Program-made: the position numbers and the translations under genes | In this document: piece after piece, positions 53,491 through 64,000 of the stretch | Layout: each line of letters starts with the position of its first letter | Numbering within the stretch: position 1 is the first letter of the stretch | Notes under the pieces: model-generated | The model's database searches: none | Seen by the model: only the letters and a program-made list of their open reading frames with translations | Told to the model about the DNA's origin: nothing | NCBI GenBank assembly: GCA_963556195.1 | Contig: OY744523.1 | Location: 77,704,445-77,768,444, forward strand | DNA length: 64,000 nucleotides | DNA from: Sepiola atlantica | Lineage: Eukaryota > Mollusca > Cephalopoda > Sepiida > Sepiolidae | Direction: 5' to 3'

Positions 53491-55390
53491 TGGGATCACA
53501 CCCCATCCTGTTCAGTCTCTCATTAACTTCGGTTGATTAAGGACGTTGGGATGGGGCAATACAAGTCAAGGATTCGTTCTAAACAATCAGTCCGGCGGGA
53601 ACTGGGCCATTTCAGTGGCCTTTTATCTGCCGGGCTGAGGTATATTGTCCTGGGTTTTCCTAGGAGGTGCACCCTCCCAGGCCTTGCCTTCCCTCTTTGG
53701 GAAGGGGTAAGTTTATTGCTTGCTGCCTGAGGCGCCCTTACCGGGGAATGCCGACGGGGTTGCCCAGGCTATTTTTGATAGGCCAGAGTGCTCCTTCTGT
53801 AGGTGCGCTAGCTGGCTTGATCTCCCCACTTTCCGACCTTGTGTCACATATTGCTTTGTGGGAAGCGATTAAATACCTGGGATCACACCCCATCCTGTTC
53901 AGTCTCTCATTAACTTCGGTTGATTAAGGACGTTGGGATGGGGCAATACAAGTCAAGGATTCGTTCTAAACAATCAGTCCGGCGGGAACTGGGCCATTTC
54001 AGTGGCCTTTTATCTGCCGGGCTGAGGTATATTGTCCTGGGTTTTCCTAGGAGGTGCACCCTCCTAAGCCTTGCCTTCTCTCTTTGGGGTGGAGTAAGTT
54101 TATTGCTTGCTGCCTAAGGCGCCCTGACCGAGGAATGCTGACGGGGCTGCTAAGACTATTTTTGCTAGGTCAGAGTGCTCCTTCTGTAGGGGCGCTGGCT
54201 TGACTCTTCCCCCACTTTCCGACCTTGTGCCACATATTCCTGCAGGGGGAAGCAATTAAATACTTGGCCCTCCTGAAACCTGTTCAGTCTCTCTGTAACT
54301 TTGGTTGCTAAGAGGCGATGTGTTGGGGAAATATTGGTTTAGGATTCGTTCTCGACAATCAGTCTGGCAGAGACTAGGGCCATTTCAGAGGCCTTTTATC
54401 TGTTGAGCTGACGTATACTTTCCTGGGTTGTCCTAGGAGATGCACCGTCTCAGGCTTTGCCTACCCTCTTTGGGGTGGATTAAGTTCGTTGCTTACTGCT
54501 TGAGGTGCTCTGACCAGGGAATGCCGACAGGACTTCCAACGCTATTTTTAATAGGCCAGAGTGCTCTTCCTTTAAGTCTGCTGGCTTGATTTCCCCCCAC
54601 CTTTTGACTTTGTGTCACATATTGCTAGGGTGTGAAGCAATTAAATATTGGGTACCCCCCATCCTGTACAGTCTTTCAGTAACTTCGGTTGATTGAGGCC
54701 GTCGGGATGGGGAAATACCAGTCGATGATTCATTCTCGACAATCAGTCAGGCAGGAACTAGGCCATTTTGGTGACCTTTTCCTTTCCGGCTGAGATATTT
54801 TGTCTTGAGTAGTCCTAGGGGGTTTATCATCCATGGCCTTGCTTCCCTCTTTGGGGTGAAGTAAGTGCATTGGCTTTCTGCCTGATGCGCTCTGCTCGGG
54901 AAATGCTGATGGGGCTTCCCAGACTATTTTTGCTAAGCTAGAATGCTCCTTTTTTAGGGCACTGGCTTGAATGTCCCCCACTTTTCGAGCTTGTGTCATA
55001 TATTCCTGCGGTGGGAAGGAATTAAATACTGGATCCCCCCCCCCAATCCTGTACAGTCCTTTAGTAACTTTGGTTGATTATGGACTCTGAGATTGGGAAA
55101 TACCAGTTGAGAATTTGTGGTCTACAATCGGTCGGACAGGAACTGGGCCATTTTGGTGGCCATTTATCTGTCGACTGAGGTATAAGTCCTAGGTAGTCCT
55201 AGGAGGTGCACCATCCCAGGCCTTGCCTCCTCTCTTTGGGGTGGAGTAAGTTAAGTGACCGGAGAATGCCGACAAGGCGGCTCAGGCAATTTCTTATAGG
55301 TCAGTGCTCTTTCTTCAGAGGTGCTGGCTTGATCTCCCCTATCTTCCGGCCTTGTGCCACATATTGCTGCAGTAGGAAGGAATTAAACAA
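53491..55390 (+). repeat. ~385-bp satellite, about five units, SINE-body derived
   Basis: The landmark GGTTGATTAAGGACGTTGGG or its variants starts at 53531, 53918, 54303, 54687 and 55072, giving periods of 387, 385, 384 and 385. A partial unit precedes (53491-53530). Units 1 and 2 are identical for their first ~150 bp and more; units 3-5 are clearly diverged. Inside each unit, CCTAGGAGGTGCACCCTCC, CTTTGCC..CTCTTTGGGG, GG.GTAAGTT.ATTGCTT.CTGCC and CCGGGGAATGCCGACGGGG are shared with the U2-headed SINEs. The first ~115 bp of the unit, however, have no U2 sequence. Short open frames in the array are repeats of each other and not genes. Confidence 0.9.
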
Positions 55391-55499
55391 GACTGACATA
55401 CAACCACTCTCGTTGTCTTTTGTATTCATTTTTTTAATATAGCTTTTCTCTCTAACTCTGAATTCGTGTTTTCTTCTGGACCCTTTACAGAACCATGAC

Positions 55500-55523
55500 A
55501 CTTTTATTATTATTATTATTATG

Positions 55524-55603
<80 letters not shown>

Positions 55604-56104
55604 CATCATTGTAATTATTATTATCAGCATTGTTATTATTATTATTATCATTATTATCATCATTATTATATCATTATTATTATTATATCATTATTATTAT
55701 TATCATTATTATTATCATTATTATCATTATTATCATTATTATTAATGTTATTATCATTATTATATCATTATTATTATTATCATAATTATAATTATTATCA
55801 TTATTATTATTATAATAATAATAATTATTATTATCATTATTATTATTATCATTATTATCATTATTATTATCATTATTATTATTATTATTATTATCATTAT
55901 TATTATCATCATTATTATACAATTTTTATTATTATTATTATTAACATTATTATTATCATTATTTTTATTATTATTATTATCATTATTATTAATATTATTA
56001 TCCTTTTTATGATCATTATTATTATCATTATTATAATCATTATCATTATTATTATTATTATTTTTATTATCATAATTACTTTTATCATTATTATTATCAT
56101 TATT
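55500..56104. repeat. Long (ATT)n / (ATC)-variant array
   Basis: About 600 bp of ATT/TTA repeats with interspersed ATC, TATA and GTT variants. Long apparent Ile/Tyr/Asn peptides from this stretch are artefacts. Confidence 0.95.
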
Positions 56105-56455
56105 TACTCACTAGGAGTTCTCACACAGGTCATCAGTGATTGCTTACCGACAACCGGTGGTATTCCCTGGAATCTGAGTGACAACAAGTCTCCCCAGATT
56201 TCCATTATTCTCCACCTCTTTTCGATAGCCACCGCAAATAAACTTGCAGTATCACAACAGCCGTTTACCATTGATTTCTCGCCGGCAAGGACCATTGGTG
56301 TTTTCTGGGGTTTGGGTGGCAGTAAGCCTCCCCGAGGTCCCAGCAGTTTCTGCACTTCCAGTGGAGGTCTGGTTTGTGCTGTCCCTCCTCGGTCTTCTCA
56401 TCCTCCTTGACCCTATGCAGATATTTTGTGTGGTGTCAGCCTAGACTGGTACCAT
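56105..56455 (-). other. Unassigned segment between (TTA)n arrays
   Basis: About 350 bp of higher complexity between the long ATT array and A/T-rich sequence at 56456. It may be the 3' UTR end of LINE copy 3 or a separate truncated LINE tail whose 3' end abuts (TAA)n, but I see no shared sequence with the tails at 51-423 or 52139. An 83-codon minus frame has no recognised motif. Confidence 0.35.
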
Positions 56456-56894
56456 TTAAAAAAAAAAAAATTATTATTAGATATATATATAATTTTTTTT
56501 TTTAATTTATTTATTTATTTTTTTTTTGATTTTATTTTATTTTATTTATTCATTTATTTTTATTTTTTAAATATTTTTTATTCATTTTTTTTTGGGGGGG
56601 AGCTGATTATTTTTTATTTATTTATTTTTTTAGGGGAGCTGATTATTTTTTATTTATTTATTTATTTATTTTGTGGGGTGGGGGTGGTGAGCTTATGGTG
56701 TTACTTGCTATTTCTGTTCATTGGTCCATTTTTGTGTTGTGTCAGTTGAGGCCGCTGTAATTTATTGGGGGGGGGGACGGGGGGGGGCTTATTAAGTGAT
56801 GTTTCTTGCATTTTCTGTTTCTTTGTTTGTGGTGTGTTCTTTCATTAGTTTTGTTTTCTTCCTGTGTTAGATTCCGTATGACCCTTCGTAGCTT
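56456..56894. other. T-rich low-complexity sequence
   Basis: TTTATTTA repeats, two copies of GGGGAGCTGATTATTTTTTA (about 56596 and 56633) and G-runs near 56766-56788. No gene. Confidence 0.7.
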
Positions 56895-58515
56895 ATGCGG
56901 GTTAGTTTCCGCATTCAATAATTTTTCTTAAGATTGTAGCTGTTTTGATCATTGCTGTCCTTTGTATAGTTCCAATGATTCCTTTGATACCAATTTCTCC
57001 CAGTCGTTTTTCCAGGTTTTTGGGGATTGTTCCTAGTGCTCCTACGATTATTGGTATTATACTGACTTTCTTCATGCTCCATATTCCTTTCAGTTCTCTG
57101 GCTAGTTCTGTGTATTTGCTTCGTTTTTCTGTTTTTTTGCTTTTCACTCTGTGGTCTGCTGGAACGGCGAAGTCTACGATTTTGCAAGATTTTTCCTTCT
57201 TGTTTATTATTATAACATCTGGTCTCCTTGCTTGTATGAGTTTGTCTGTTTGTATATCCATATCCCAGATGATTTTGTGTTTTTCGTTTTCCAGTACTGT
57301 TTCTGGCTTATGTTTGTACCATTTGTCTGCATTCGAAATTCAATTGTTTGCACAGTTCTCGATGTACTGCTTTCCCCACACAGTTCTGTCTGTTCTTATA
57401 CTCGTTTTGGGCTAGTTTGCTACATTCACTTATTATATGATTTATTGTTTCGTCTCTTTGTCCACAGAGTCTGCATTTACTGTTTTCCTGAGTTTCATCT
57501 ATTTTAGCTTTAATGTAGTTTGTCCTAATTGCATTGTTCTTTGCAGCCATCAGTAGAGATTCTGTTTCTCTGTTCAAGAGTCCTTTACTTAGCCATGTCC
57601 AGCTGTTTTCGTTGGTTTCTTCTCTTGTCAGTCTTCTGAAGTGTCCGTGTAGTATTTTTCTAACCACTTTTCTTTTCTTGCCGTTTTGTTTCTGGTTTCG
57701 GTGCTTCCCGAGCTGTTCGTTGGATTGGTGTCTCTTGCTGCAGTGATAAGGATTTCCCTGTGTTGAGTTATGTATTTTTCCAGCTCTTTTTTTTAGTCTT
57801 CCACACAATCTTCTATATTTACCAGTCCTCTTCTCCCTTCGTTTCTTTTCATGTAGAGTCTGTCCGTATCGTCTTTTGGGTGTAGTGCATTGTGCATGGT
57901 CATTAATTTTCTGGTCCTCTGGTCCAGGTGCCTGAGTTCCTCTTTGGTCCAGCCTATGAATGGTCCAGAGTATCTTATTAGAGCTACTGCCCAGGTGTTT
58001 ATTCCTTTTACTAGATTCCTGCTATATAATTTCGTTTCTAGGAGTTTTCTTGTTCTTCGTAAATATTCTTTTCCAATCTTCTCTTTCATTTCCGTAGATT
58101 TGATGGCGTCTGCCTCCAGAACTCCAAGATATTTGTAACTATCCTGTTCATCTAGCGCCCTCATTTCCTCTTGGGTGGAGAGTTTTATGTTCTCTGTTGT
58201 CTCCAGTTTTCCTTTTTTTATTTCTAGTAGTGCACACTTTTCCATTCCGAATTCCATTTGGATGTCCTGGCTGAAGATTCTGGTCATATTTATCAGTTTT
58301 TCCAGTTCCTTTTTGCTTTTTGCAAATAGTTTTAGGTCATCCATGTACATCAGGTGGTTTACTCTTAGTTTTGTGTCTGTAAACTTGTATCCGGCATCAC
58401 ATTTTCTGAGTATGTAGTTAAGTGGCATCATAGCTATTATGAACAGTAGTGGTGATAGGGAGTCTCCTTGGAAGATACCTCTCTGTATCTTTATCTCAGT
58501 CAGCTGTTGTCCTCT

Positions 58516-58517
<2 letters not shown>
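56895..58517 (-). pseudogene. R4/Dong-like LINE copy 3 (RT palm to endonuclease)
   Basis: The 5' end is truncated at (TTA)n 58518. The frame 58431-57793 has RT motif C in VNHLMYMDDLKLFAKSKKEL and MEFGMEKCALLEI, then GINTWAVALIRYSGPFIGWT and RKLMTMHNALHPKDDTDRLY. The frame 57808-57308 has SWTWLSKGLLNRETESLLMA and the zinc cluster CRLCGQRDETINHIISEC. The frame 57261-56902 has the restriction-like endonuclease RRPDVIIINKKEKSCKIVDF (PD...(D/E)xK type), then PIIVGALGTIPKNLEKRLGE and the C-terminus TATILRKIIE. Two frameshifts (near 57800 and 57320) break it. RT plus CCHC plus C-terminal RLE is the R2/R4/NeSL architecture. The TAA-repeat context favours R4/Dong. Confidence 0.85.
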
Positions 58518-58573
<56 letters not shown>

Positions 58574-58575
58574 CA
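58518..58575. repeat. (TTA)n microsatellite, LINE 5' flank
   Basis: About 58 bp of ATT repeats at the truncated 5' end of LINE copy 3. Confidence 0.95.
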
Positions 58576-58716
58576 GCATCATTACTCATCTATAGGGTAT
58601 TAATGTATAATATTATATTTCGATTCATTCACATTTACATTCTTTTTTTCTCTTTACTCTGTATTTTTTAAGTTGTTTTCATTTCCCCTTAAGTCAAGTG
58701 CTTAGTGTTGTTTAAA

Positions 58717-58718
<2 letters not shown>

Positions 58719-58761
<43 letters not shown>
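58719..58761. repeat. (TA)n microsatellite
   Basis: About 43 bp of TA repeats. Confidence 0.95.
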
Positions 58762-58766
<5 letters not shown>

Positions 58767-59949
58767 ATCAGTTGCTCCTCATGGTAATGCATGACGAGAT
58801 GAACGCACACACGTTCATTTTTTTAAAAAGGCTACGGTTTTCTTTGTCGATCGGTAGCGAGATTTTACGTGAACTAACTTGCCCATTAAGGAAAAGAATG
58901 AACGCTGCAAAAAGTCGAAAATTCCAGTTTTTTCAACGGTTCTAATTTTATTTATTTTACCAAAAATCAGAAGACTGCTGGAAATATCAAAATAAAAAAT
59001 AACAATTACAATAGCAACAACATCGTGTTTATGCTTCATACATCACCAATCATCCTTACAATATTATATATTTTTGAATTTTCAAATGGGAAATTGTGCC
59101 CATATTATGCTCCCTGAAAACACTTAAAAATACGCCAAATAAACTGAAATTTAGGGAATAATACATAAGTTAAAATTTCACAAAAATCGGAAGTATCTAA
59201 ATTTTCATGAATGGCTAACAGCCTCTTTTTATCCTCTTTTCATGAAACTAAATTAAACTAAATATAGTCCACGTTACGACCCCTAACGCATAGCGACTGT
59301 GTTTCGAATTCGTAATGATCGATTATTTAGTTTAGGATTGAATCCTGTACATATAAATATATAAACATGTACATATAGCTAACTGGAGCTAATGTTTATT
59401 GCCAATACATATGCATTAAATCTATGTTTCGAATTCTGTAAGAATCAGTTCAATGGCTTTGATAAAAATGACCACTTTAGTGTATTGCCATAGAAAGTTA
59501 AAGAGCTCTGAGGATGCATCTAAAACCTAAAGTAGTCATTCAACAGAGCTATGTATTTTAGTTATAAAAGACATCACAAATGCATGGTTAAATGTATGAG
59601 TTAAAGTGGCACCATTCATGTATTTTCACTGCCAAAAAAAAACCCTTTTCATTTATTCAGTAAAAGGACAATTAGTTTAAGCGTTGTCCATAGTTAAATA
59701 AAACACGACCGAAACGATAAGGAAATACTCTGAAATGTATTTGATGTCCAGTTATTTATAAAAGAAAGGTTAAGCCAACAACATGACGTTTGGAAGAATG
59801 TTATTTACAGTTTGAATTATGTGAGTTATAATTTTTAAACAATGGTAAGCAGATGAAATCGACACAGAATGTTTATTTTATTTAACGAAAAATGCTGGCA
59901 GGAAAAAACTCTATTAATCATTCAATATCTTGAACGTGTTATTTTATTT
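58762..59949. other. No gene recognised
   Basis: AT-rich unique-looking sequence. Confidence 0.5.
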
Positions 59950-60540
59950 TTTTAAATTTTTTATGGAAATCGCTCCAGACAAGACATGAAGCTACTTGAT
60001 GTAAGGAGCTAACAAGAACAAATATGATTATCACAAAGACAGGAGATGCCTATTGACCTTAGTCTTGAAAAGACCAAGATTATAGGTAGGAGGAAAACAG
60101 TCAGCAGGAAGAAAGTTCTACAAGCCTGCAATTATTGGAAAGAAGCAACTGGAATAGGAAGCTGTATTACAATGAGGTATCAAAACAGCGAATTGATTGA
60201 GACCACTAGACCAACGAGTCAAACGAGCTGGAACAAAAGAAGCGGGGAATAGATCACATAATTCTGAAGAACACATGCCATAATAGTATTTCTAGAAAAG
60301 ACTGAGAGTAGCAACATAGCGTCTGTGAAAGAGGGGGTGTAGAGAAGAAGAAAGGGTAGGGCCAATCAAATTACAGATACGTTTCTGCACCTTATCAAGA
60401 ACCCTCAAATGGGACAGAGATTAATCAACCCAAATATGACAACAGTACTCCATACATAGTCTGATTGTGGATTTGAAGAGATAGAGAATAGCCTCATGTA
60501 AAATTGCTGGACACATGATAATACAAGAATGTAATCCAAG
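59950..60540 (-). pseudogene. L2/CR1-like LINE C-terminus and 3' end
   Basis: On the minus strand the sequence reads MEYCCHIW (about 60430-60455), LSHLRVLDKVQKRICNLIGP (about 60365-60420), RRYVATLSLF and YYYGMCSSEL (about 60265-60330), then a run of stops and the 3' UTR ending in an A-rich tail at about 59945. The motif series EYCCHIW...LDKVQ.R...I.....SL.HRR.VA.LSLFY.YY.G.CSSEL is the C-terminal signature of L2/CR1-type LINEs. It shares its last ~260 bp with 8690-8960 and its last 60 bp with 12168-12230. Confidence 0.8.
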
Positions 60541-60562
60541 GAGATGTTTTATTATTACTGAT

Positions 60563-60835
60563 TATTTTTGAACAATCTCTTTGTTGATAGTTTTTAAATA
60601 AGTGAGTACATATGTAGTATGATCAGCAAGGAGGTTCTTTATTTTGTTGATGTATTCTTGTTTGTGTAGAATGATTATGCCGCTATCTTTGTCCGGGGGA
60701 AAAAAACTAATGATGTAAGGGTTTATAAGCAGATTTTTAAATGATTTAATATCGCGTTTGAGTAGGGTATGATCGCTAGAGTTGATAATATTGAGACCTC
60801 ACTCAAATCCCTTATTTAACCCAGAAACTTCATTC
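60563..60835 (-). pseudogene. Penelope-like element RT N-terminal remnant
   Basis: The minus-strand frame has TLLKRDIKSFKNLLINPYII, then FFPPDKDSGIIILHKQEYIN and KIKNLLADHTTYV before a stop at about 60563. The arrangement P.DK..GI.I....YI.K...LL.D..TY is that of the early RT region of Penelope-like elements. Only about 75 residues are left and no GIY-YIG part is seen. Confidence 0.6.
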
Positions 60836-62277
60836 TTAATGCAGGAAAAAAGCTTCCCACATATTTAACAACAAAATATCGAAATCTACACACCTAATTA
60901 CTCAGACCCATCACTTTATCTACAAAAACATGCAATAAACAAATCTATAACCCTCTATCTAAATTCGGGTTCTGTATCGTGCATGCAGCAATTATTCCAG
61001 TGGAGAAACGCATCACAAACTGGACAAGAAGATATATGGGTATCAGAGAGCTATTAAACTCGGTGATGAAAAATTGCTCTTGTTGCACATACGTTTGATT
61101 TCAACTATGAATTTTCCTTTTTGGGGGCGTCTCAAAATTATGCACAACTCTCAATACAGATATCGAAGATACTCTTATCATCGACTCCAACAAAACGATA
61201 ACGCAAAAGATTGGATTTTTTCAGATTTTTCCCATCTTGGCCTGCTATTGTTGAGAAAATTCTATTAATCTTGACACAGGCTGAAATTCAGCTATTTACC
61301 CTCTCCTCGTTATGTTGCATAATGGATGTATGTATGTGGAGAACGATTACATCAGCTAGTATGGATTTAGTATCTAGGTGGACCAGTGCAAGTTAACTTG
61401 ACACGGAAATCTGAAAAACAAGTCTGCTCTCTGGACTAAAATGTAAACAAGCATGAACGGTAGGTTAGGTTCAAGTTAAGAAGAACAATTTTGGCCTCTC
61501 TCCATTTAATGTTAATGCGTGACTTTTATTCATATGACGAGAAAATCTCTCCAAAATAAAGACCCATTTAAAATTATCCGTCGTCTCGCCCTTTTTCTTT
61601 TCTGTGCATTGAAAGTACTTGATTACAGACATGGCTACGATGATGATGACGGCGAAATGCAGTCCACCAAGACAATGATGATGATGATGACGGCAGCGCC
61701 AGCACGTCAAAGAGAGATAAGACTGCGAGTGCATTTGAAGTAAGTGATTTGATTTAAAGTGTGTGTTTAAGAAACGAACACATAACAGTTACTCCTGACT
61801 TTCCTTTATCTTCTCTTGCCTCTCTCTCTCTATCTCTATCTCTATCTCACTCTCACTCTCTCTATCTCTATCTCTCTCTTTCTTTCATACACTTTTACAC
61901 CCATGTATGTTTACATTCTGCCAAAATCTTCTCTTCCTTCTTTTTGTATATGAATCATGATCTTCTGAAATAAAATGAAGTGAAATATCAGTCATTCATA
62001 TGAATTTTTGATGGTATCTTGTCTTTTATATTTCGTATGTTTATCCTTTGTCCATTTTATCTTATTTATTCTTGTCATATTCTTATCATTATATCGCATC
62101 TCAGACACACAGACACATATGCATATTAATAGTCAGCTTATACAAGTTCTAAGTCAGTAATATGCGAATTTAGTTAGCATCGCTTGGAGACTGTCAAGTT
62201 AGTCTTAGGATAGTACTGTTGTCACAATGAAGATGGCAGAGAGAATGATACTGTATTGCTAGCAGTCGGCTCTGTTT
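60836..62277. other. No gene recognised; (CT)n at 61821-61880
   Basis: CT/ATCT microsatellites lie at 61821-61880 and a short GATGAT run at 61637-61690. Frames at 61074-61396 show no motif that I can name. Confidence 0.5.
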
Positions 62278-62670
62278 CTACATTCTGTACCAAAAAATAA
62301 ATAAATATTACACTCTTAATTTTGATCCTCAATTAATCGCGCACTCTGCTGGGATTTTCTCACCATATTAAGAAGTATATATATATATATATATATATAT
62401 GGGAAAATGAAAAAGGAAAACCAAAAAATGGATGTTTTTTATGTGTACATCAACGTTTCGTCTTTATTTATAAGACTTCATCAGGATGATAATATAGAGA
62501 AAAAATGTCATGCAAGTACAGATACATGTAGGGTAGACATATTGGGAGGAAAATAAAATGAAATAATGGCCACTACTGGGTGGACGTCCGTACTTGTTGG
62601 AGAAATAAAAATGAATGTTGAAGAAAATTTCATTTTCCCATCACGTCGGATTACCTTCATCCTTCTCTTC

Positions 62671-62714
<44 letters not shown>

Positions 62715-62846
62715 TTATTCTGTAATATGTGTAATATGGTGAAATTTCTTCTGTAATATGGTGAGACAATCCCAGCAGAGTGCTCGATTAATTGAGAATC
62801 AAAAGTAAGAGCATAATATGTATTTATTTTTTGGTACAGAAAAATT
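62278..62846. mobile_element. Foldback structure enclosing a CGAAACGTT repeat
   Basis: The left arm (62279-62375: CTGTACCAAAAAATAAATAA, GCACTCTGCTGGGATTTTCT, CACCATATTA) pairs with the right arm (62712-62846), which carries an extra tandem TTCTGTAATATGGTGA segment. Between them are (TA)n tracts and a dispersed repeat (62402-62672). Confidence 0.75.
62402..62672 (-). repeat. Dispersed CGAAACGTT repeat
   Basis: AAAATGAAAAAGGAAAACCA, CATCAACGTTTCGTCTTTAT and AGACTTCATCAGGATGATAA at one side and CATTTTCCCATCACGTCGGA at the other. Both edges abut TA tracts (62379-62401 and 62673-62712). Confidence 0.7.
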
Positions 62847-63412
62847 AGTACAACATTAGTACCGTCGGTTTCCTAAATCTCTTAAACAGGTTCAATCTTG
62901 TCGACCTAACCCTTGTTCTTATCTCTAGATCAAACTTAATCGGTACATCAATATTATTACTCTCATAAAAAATGTGAAATTCGGAATACAGAATCATTAA
63001 AAACCTTGTAGAGTTACTCCTCTTAGATCGAACTACCATCTCAATATTATTGAGGCGTTAGTCATTAACAACTCTCGACCTAGCCTGTGTAGACAAAAGA
63101 TTTTGAAGCATCAGTTGGAGATCTTTAATGATTCAAAGCCACCATAACGTTGAGAGATTTATCTTTTTATTTTCTTTTTTTTTCCTCTCAATCGTTTCCT
63201 CCAACTGAAATAAGTTTTTTCCCCTCATATCTCATTTGACTTTTAGTTTTTAATTTACCATTCTGACGTTTCCTCTCAGAGGGTCAGACGATAAGGCCTT
63301 AAGGTAATTTTAACAATTTTCCTTTTTTTTCCACTCGTCTGTTTCATTGATTATAATAATGCTTCCTCTAAAATTAATACTACGATTCTGTTGTACACGA
63401 AATTTACTTACA
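62847..63412. other. No gene recognised
   Basis: AT-rich sequence without motif. Confidence 0.5.
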
Positions 63413-63432
63413 TATATATATATATATATATA
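63413..63432. repeat. (TA)n microsatellite
   Basis: A short TA tract that is the landing site of the mariner copy at 63433. Confidence 0.9.
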
Positions 63433-64000
63433 TCAGGCTGGAAAGAAAGTAATGTCGTTTTTTGTCCAACACATTTATTTTATCTGAAACATTCACATTA
63501 GGACATTTTTAATCTTTACAACAATTTCCCTCATTTTCTATGACTTCTGTCTAACGATTAACTAGCTTCTTGATACCTTCTTCAAAAAATTTCTATGAAT
63601 TTTGAGAGAAAAACAAATTTAGCTCATTTTTGAGTTGGTCGTCATTTTCATAAATTTTATTGTTTAAGTGATACTGCAACGACCGGAAAAGATCGTAGTC
63701 GGATGGAGCAATGTCAGGTGAATAAGGCGGATAAGGCAAAACTTCCCAATTGACACTCATGACCTTTTCCTGAGTGAGTTTTGCTGTGTGAGGTTTCGCG
63801 TTATCATGCTAAAGCACTACACCCTACTATTGAGTAATGCTGGTGTCTTTTTTTATAGAGCAATTGTTAGATCATCCAGCTGGGAACAATATTTTACTGC
63901 TGTGATTGTTTGGTTAGGCTCTAGTTACTCATAATGAATCACTCCTCTCATGTCCCACCATAAAGAGAGCATAACCTTCTTTGGGTGTAGTCCTTGTTTT
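63433..64000 (-). mobile_element. Mariner copy 2, cut by window end
   Basis: Starts TCAGGCTGGAAAGAAAGTAA after TA and stays alignable with 34529-35100 throughout. The minus-strand transposase piece reads GVVL-stop-HDNAKPHTAKLT: the second catalytic Asp is present in this copy, but a CAG-to-TAG stop precedes it. The 5' half of the gene lies beyond the window. Confidence 0.85.

Noticed and set aside
53533..54117. Two near-identical 65-codon frames
   Set aside because: They are copies created by the 385-bp satellite, with no coding evidence.
55500..56410. Long open frames rich in Ile, Tyr, Asn or Met in the trinucleotide arrays
   Set aside because: They translate ATT/ATC repeats in each phase and have no other content.

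Overview
The window is AT-rich, intergenic-type animal DNA made almost entirely of transposable elements, their decayed remains and simple repeats. I find no intact host gene, no intron-exon gene model and no functional RNA gene. A mollusc, perhaps a cephalopod, is my best guess. The reasons are the mix of R4/Dong-like, L2/CR1-like and Penelope-like retroelements with mariner, hAT-like and Ty3/gypsy elements, the very long (TA)n and (TTA)n tracts, and an AAGGGAGATAAC/GTTATCTCCCTT palindrome that I remember as common in mollusc DNA. The species cannot be read from the sequence.

Layout. 1-5 kb: an R4/Dong-like LINE tail inside (AAT)n, a mariner-type MITE with perfect TA flanks, and a degenerate tandem region interrupted by a LINE C-terminus. 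5-9.7 kb: a SINE whose head is U2 snRNA, a foldback MITE, an LTR-like promoter region with a 29-bp minisatellite, and a LINE tail. 9.7-13.6 kb: the most unusual object, a ~3.8-kb unit bounded by ~400-bp imperfect inverted repeats. It encloses a frameshifted, internally deleted gene with N-terminal zinc modules and a C-terminal CXC (Cys8-like) motif. 14-30 kb: a second U2-headed SINE, an L2/CR1 LINE, two copies of a tRNA-like SINE core enclosed by inverted repeats, an 8-bp-TSD MITE and a LINE C-terminus. 30-38 kb: a hAT-like non-autonomous element, a tandem repeat block, a complete but dead mariner, a very young LTR-flanked mini-element (TRIM-like), a 199-bp near-perfect palindrome and a 5S-rRNA-headed SINE. 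38-42.7 kb: a complete, decayed Ty3/gypsy element with TSD. 44.8-45.9 kb: another L2/CR1 LINE. 49.5-58.6 kb: two R4/Dong-like LINEs sitting in (TTA)n arrays, one split by a young gag-protease LTR element lacking most of pol; between them lies a ~385-bp satellite made from the same body sequence as the U2-headed SINEs. 59.9-64 kb: a LINE tail, a Penelope-like remnant, a foldback structure and a second mariner running off the end.

How the parts relate. Insertions are nested: the LTR element lies in a LINE 3' UTR with TSD GGATG, and the TRIM lies in a dispersed repeat with TSD TTAAT. Several families share parts: a primer-binding site in two LTR families, a GAAG...CGAAACGTT module in at least six dispersed repeats, and one SINE body with different 5' heads. 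Long (TA)n and (TTA)n tracts act as repeated landing sites. All family names come from reading motifs and from memory; no database search was possible.
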